A stretch of 16,787 nt of DNA, taken from assembly GCA_029880105.1 (NCBI GenBank), contig JAOUPA010000029.1:1-16787 (forward strand), written 5' to 3'. Origin of the DNA: Gammaproteobacteria bacterium (GTDB lineage: Bacteria; Pseudomonadota; Gammaproteobacteria; SZUA-229). Positions 14,551 to 16,787 of this stretch are shown piece by piece. Both the position numbers and the translations under genes were made by a program. Each line of letters starts with the position of its first letter. Within the stretch, counting starts at the first letter, position 1. Below the pieces are notes generated by a model. That model searched no databases, was not told where the DNA came from, and worked only from the letters and a program-made list of their open reading frames with translations.

Positions 14551-14625
14551 TGGCTGGGCCGGGAGGATTCGAACCTCCGGATGCCAGGATCAAAACCTGG
14601 TGCCTTACCGCTTGGCGACGGCCCA
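14551..14625 (-). tRNA. tRNA-Gln (UUG)
   Basis: Read on the minus strand, the gene begins TGGGCCGTCGCCAAGC and ends GGCCCAGCCA, with an encoded CCA. The anticodon stem CCAGG/CCTGG encloses TTTTGAT with anticodon TTG. The D arm GCGGTAAGGC and the T loop TTCGAAT are canonical, and the overall sequence closely follows E. coli tRNA-Gln. It lies between ispE and prs, where a tRNA-Gln also occurs in Pseudomonas. Confidence 0.96.
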
Positions 14626-14664
14626 ATAAACTTCCACAGCCGTCCTATCACTCAAGTCCATCGA

Positions 14665-15534
14665 CTAATAGTTACTCAACTGCACTTGCAAGGGCGACCT
14701 ATTTACACCTCTGGCAATAAAATTTTTCCACGTCTCAGGTATCAGGACATCGCCCGAATTTCTCAAGCTATCACGAACCCGTATCGCTTCGGCCTCGGTC
14801 TCAAAGGTAGCAAATACCGATGCACCCGTACCGCTCATCCGCGCCTCGGCATATCGACCGAGCATTTCCAGCGCCCTGGCAACTTCCGGATAATGCCTCA
14901 CCACCACCGGCAAACACACATTATCCCAGACCGATTCCGAGAGGCCGCATATTTTGATGGCTGGGCAATCCCGTGTCAATTCTAAATCATTGAAAATTGA
15001 AGCCGTAGAGACATGAACATCGGGCGTTATGACCAGATACCAGGGCTCGGCCAGTTCAATCGGTGTCAGTCGCTCACCGATACCTTCTGCAAAGGCTGAA
15101 AATCCGTGGATAAACACAGGTACATCTGCCCCCAGTTTCAAACCAATATCCGCTAGCATTTCATCGCTCAGGTTACAGGCCCATATCTTATTGAGGGCAT
15201 GCAGCGTGGTAGCAGCATCTGAGCTACCACCACCCAGTCCACCACCCATTGGCAGTTTTTTATCAATATAGATATCAACACCTTGCTGGCAACCTGCGGC
15301 CTGTTGAAGCGCCCTGGCTGCCCTGACCATCAGATCCTGTCCTGGAGGCACATCAGCAACATCAGAAATACGTCGAACCTCATTATCCGCCCGGGGCTCG
15401 AATCTCAGCTCATCACCATAATCCAGAAATTGAAAAACCGTTTGCAATTCATGATAGCCGTCGGGTCGACGGCCTGTGATATGCAACATAAGATTGAGCT
15501 TGGCCGGGGCCGGCCAGATTAAGGGCAAAGTCAT
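14665..15534 (-). CDS. ispE: 4-diphosphocytidyl-2-C-methyl-D-erythritol kinase
   Basis: A 289-residue GHMP kinase from the ATG at 15534. That ATG overlaps the lolB stop as TAATG and places the family's AKLNLML motif (11-17) as usual; a longer reading would start inside lolB. It phosphorylates CDP-methylerythritol at the 2-hydroxyl in the MEP route to isoprenoids. The ATP loop is LPMGGGLGGGSSDAAT (94-109), the catalytic pair is Lys12 and Asp137/138 region (GADVPVF), and the third motif SGTGASVF lies near the C-terminus. Translational coupling to lolB is likely. Confidence 0.96.
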   Translation of the reverse strand: MTLPLIWPAPAKLNLMLHITGRRPDGYHELQTVFQFLDYGDELRFEPRADNEVRRISDVADVPPGQDLMVRAARALQQAAGCQQGVDIYIDKKLPMGGGLGGGSSDAATTLHALNKIWACNLSDEMLADIGLKLGADVPVFIHGFSAFAEGIGERLTPIELAEPWYLVITPDVHVSTASIFNDLELTRDCPAIKICGLSESVWDNVCLPVVVRHYPEVARALEMLGRYAEARMSGTGASVFATFETEAEAIRVRDSLRNSGDVLIPETWKNFIARGVNRSPLQVQLSNY

Positions 15535-16178
15535 TATGTGATCTCTTTGTCCATCAGCACCCATTCCCGAATTAACAGACGAATCTCCAGCTCTGGCTGA
15601 TCATCGCGATTCATATAAAAGGCGTGTGGCAGGGAGTGCTCACCTACTTGCCTGTAGTCTGACATCTCAATATTCCAGCCATCCTGAACCAGCTTATACA
15701 ACTGCCCCTGCTTATCCCATAACTGCTTCTGCACGGGATGATCCGCCACGGGTACAGCGCGCAACCAGTCGTGCATGCCCGATAGCGGCAGATTAATCCC
15801 AAGACTGGAAGCCAGTAACTCATCAGCACTTTCAGCATAGGTAACACCTTCAGCCGTTCTCAGAGTGACGCCGTGGGTATTACCGGTAATCAGGGTCGTA
15901 CCCTGCCCCATGGCTGCCACCAGGCGAATTTTGTAGACGTCTGCATTCTGCCTCCAGAAAATATCGAGGCTACCGCCATTGTGTTCGGTCTGGATACCCA
16001 GGCGACCAACCACCTTCCATGATGAAATCTGCTGTCTTTGGGCTACTGTCTGAGCCCAGTTCTCCGGCATTTTCTGGCTCAGGCGCGGCAAATAACTACA
16101 GGCCTGCTGTAAAGTCAGAAGAGTAATCAATAATACAGCACGCATGCTGTTAAAACCGGTCGCATACTGCCAGTTCAT
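15534..16178 (-). CDS. lolB: Outer-membrane lipoprotein receptor LolB
   Basis: A 214-residue protein. LolB takes lipoproteins from the periplasmic carrier LolA and inserts them into the outer membrane. The N-terminal hydrophobic stretch (about 14-26) ends at Cys27 in LQQAC, the presumed lipidation site; Gln at -3 and -2 is atypical for a lipobox. The mature protein has WKVVGRLGIQTEHNGGSLDIFWRQ (about 54-77), the usual LolB barrel start, followed by RLVAAMGQGTTLITG. The start at 16178 overlaps the TPR stop as ATGA. A start at Met12 (16145) would give a shorter signal peptide and is possible. Position before ispE is conserved in gammaproteobacteria. Confidence 0.92.
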   Translation of the reverse strand: MNWQYATGFNSMRAVLLITLLTLQQACSYLPRLSQKMPENWAQTVAQRQQISSWKVVGRLGIQTEHNGGSLDIFWRQNADVYKIRLVAAMGQGTTLITGNTHGVTLRTAEGVTYAESADELLASSLGINLPLSGMHDWLRAVPVADHPVQKQLWDKQGQLYKLVQDGWNIEMSDYRQVGEHSLPHAFYMNRDDQPELEIRLLIREWVLMDKEIT

Positions 16179-16787
16179 GGCTGCAATCTTTTCATGGTCT
16201 CAAGCAAGACTGGGTGCTGGGCATCAACTTCCTGGCCCTTCTGCCAGATGGCCCTGGCCTTGTCTTTCTGATTGGTCTGCCACAACACCTCTCCATAGTG
16301 GGCTGCGATTTCTGGATCGACCACCCGTGCAAAGGCCTGCGACAGCCACTTCAATGCCTCCTGCATTTCACCGAGTCGATAACTCACCCAGCCCAGGCTA
16401 TCCATAACAGCGGGATCATCGGGTAACAGGCTCATGGCCTTCTGAATATATTCTTTGGCCTCCTGATAACGTTTTGTCTTGTCTGCCAGGGTATAACCCA
16501 GTGCATTGAGTGCATCTGCATTTTCCGGGTCTATCGACAGCACCTTGAGCAAATCTGACTCAGCGATATCAACACGATCAACTTTTTCAGCAACCAGTGC
16601 ACGCGCATACAACAAATTGATATCTTCGGGTTTTTGTCTCAGCGCCTGAGTGTACATATCAAAGGTCTCCTGATAGCGCTGGTGGCTTCGGTATATTTCC
16701 CCCTGCGCCAGATAGGCCCTTACCCTGTCTGCCCATTCCTCGGTTTCTTCCGCGAGAATTTCCAGCTGTTCGATCGCGTCATCAACT
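16175..16787 (-). CDS. Tetratricopeptide repeat protein, N-terminus outside the window
   Basis: The frame is open from the window edge to the TGA at 16175-16177, giving 204 residues; an internal Met at 16657 is not the real start, since the upstream codons continue the repeat pattern (RAYLAQGEIYRSHQRYQETFDMYTQAL). At least four TPR units of 34 residues are visible, for example DALNALGYTLADKTKRYQEAKEYIQKAM and VMDSLGWVSYRLGEMQEALKWLSQAF. Such repeats bind other proteins. A TPR protein lies upstream of lolB in the same way in Pseudomonas (PA4667 from memory). It overlaps lolB by ATGA and is probably cotranscribed; function unknown. Confidence 0.85.
   Translation of the reverse strand, partial: VDDAIEQLEILAEETEEWADRVRAYLAQGEIYRSHQRYQETFDMYTQALRQKPEDINLLYARALVAEKVDRVDIAESDLLKVLSIDPENADALNALGYTLADKTKRYQEAKEYIQKAMSLLPDDPAVMDSLGWVSYRLGEMQEALKWLSQAFARVVDPEIAAHYGEVLWQTNQKDKARAIWQKGQEVDAQHPVLLETMKRLQP

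Noticed and set aside
14427..14569. tRNA-Gln 3'-end duplication as the att sites of an integrated element
   Set aside because: Only 105 bp lie between the copies, with no integrase or cargo. The flanking gene order ispE-tRNA-prs is the conserved one, so a tRNA-derived repeat is a better reading.
11955..16787. Gene order TPR-lolB-ispE-tRNA-prs-rplY-pth-ychF as a novel operon
   Set aside because: This arrangement is well known in gammaproteobacteria such as Pseudomonas; it is useful for assignment but not new.
1..16787. CRISPR array, toxin-antitoxin pair, restriction system, IS element or prophage
   Set aside because: No regularly spaced repeats, transposase, integrase, nuclease-methylase pair or phage gene was seen in any frame.

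Overview
The window looks like a chromosomal segment of a gammaproteobacterium. It has a divergent rhlB / trxA-rho arrangement like that of E. coli. It also has a minus-strand block reading TPR protein - lolB - ispE - tRNA-Gln - prs - rplY - pth - ychF, the order I recall from Pseudomonas and relatives. The genus cannot be fixed from the sequence alone. Most of the window is ordinary core housekeeping DNA; the accessory and less explained material is in the first 4.5 kb and around a few leaders and the tRNA-Gln gene.

Layout. Bases 1-720 are visibly AT-richer than the rest. They hold the tail of a possible gene, a small coiled-coil ORF, an 82-bp segment resembling an integron attC site, and a small two-helix membrane ORF: the architecture of gene cassettes without a visible integrase. 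Bases 916-4450 (plus strand) carry an orphan ModA-like periplasmic binding protein with a strong terminator, a fusion of a T4-endonuclease-V-like domain to DUF1722 (probable UV-damage repair), an EamA transporter preceded by a promoter/terminator leader, and a small lipoprotein preceded by a long hairpin. Bases 4473-6845 (minus strand) carry a membrane-anchored retropepsin-like protease, rho and trxA. rhlB faces right from 7043 and converges on purK-purE (minus), followed upstream by an unrecognised conserved-looking ORF and tRNA-Met(CAU). Bases 10864-16787 (minus strand) form the translation/nucleotide/envelope block.

How the genes relate. rho and rhlB both act on RNA (termination; degradosome-type unwinding), and trxA supplies thiol reduction. 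purE/purK perform the AIR to CAIR steps of purine synthesis, and prs makes the PRPP that feeds the same pathway. rplY, pth, ychF and the two tRNAs serve translation. lolB inserts lipoproteins into the outer membrane; ispE makes an isoprenoid precursor. lolB and ispE are translationally linked (TAATG), and the TPR gene and lolB overlap by ATGA, so TPR-lolB-ispE is very probably one operon.

No phage, IS element, CRISPR array or defence/toxin system is visible, and no gene-free stretch exceeds about 300 bases. The best candidates for something undescribed are the leader before the EamA gene, the 15-bp hairpin before the lipoprotein gene, the structured 124-bp unit downstream of tRNA-Gln that ends in a copy of the tRNA 3' end, and the attC-like cassette junction.
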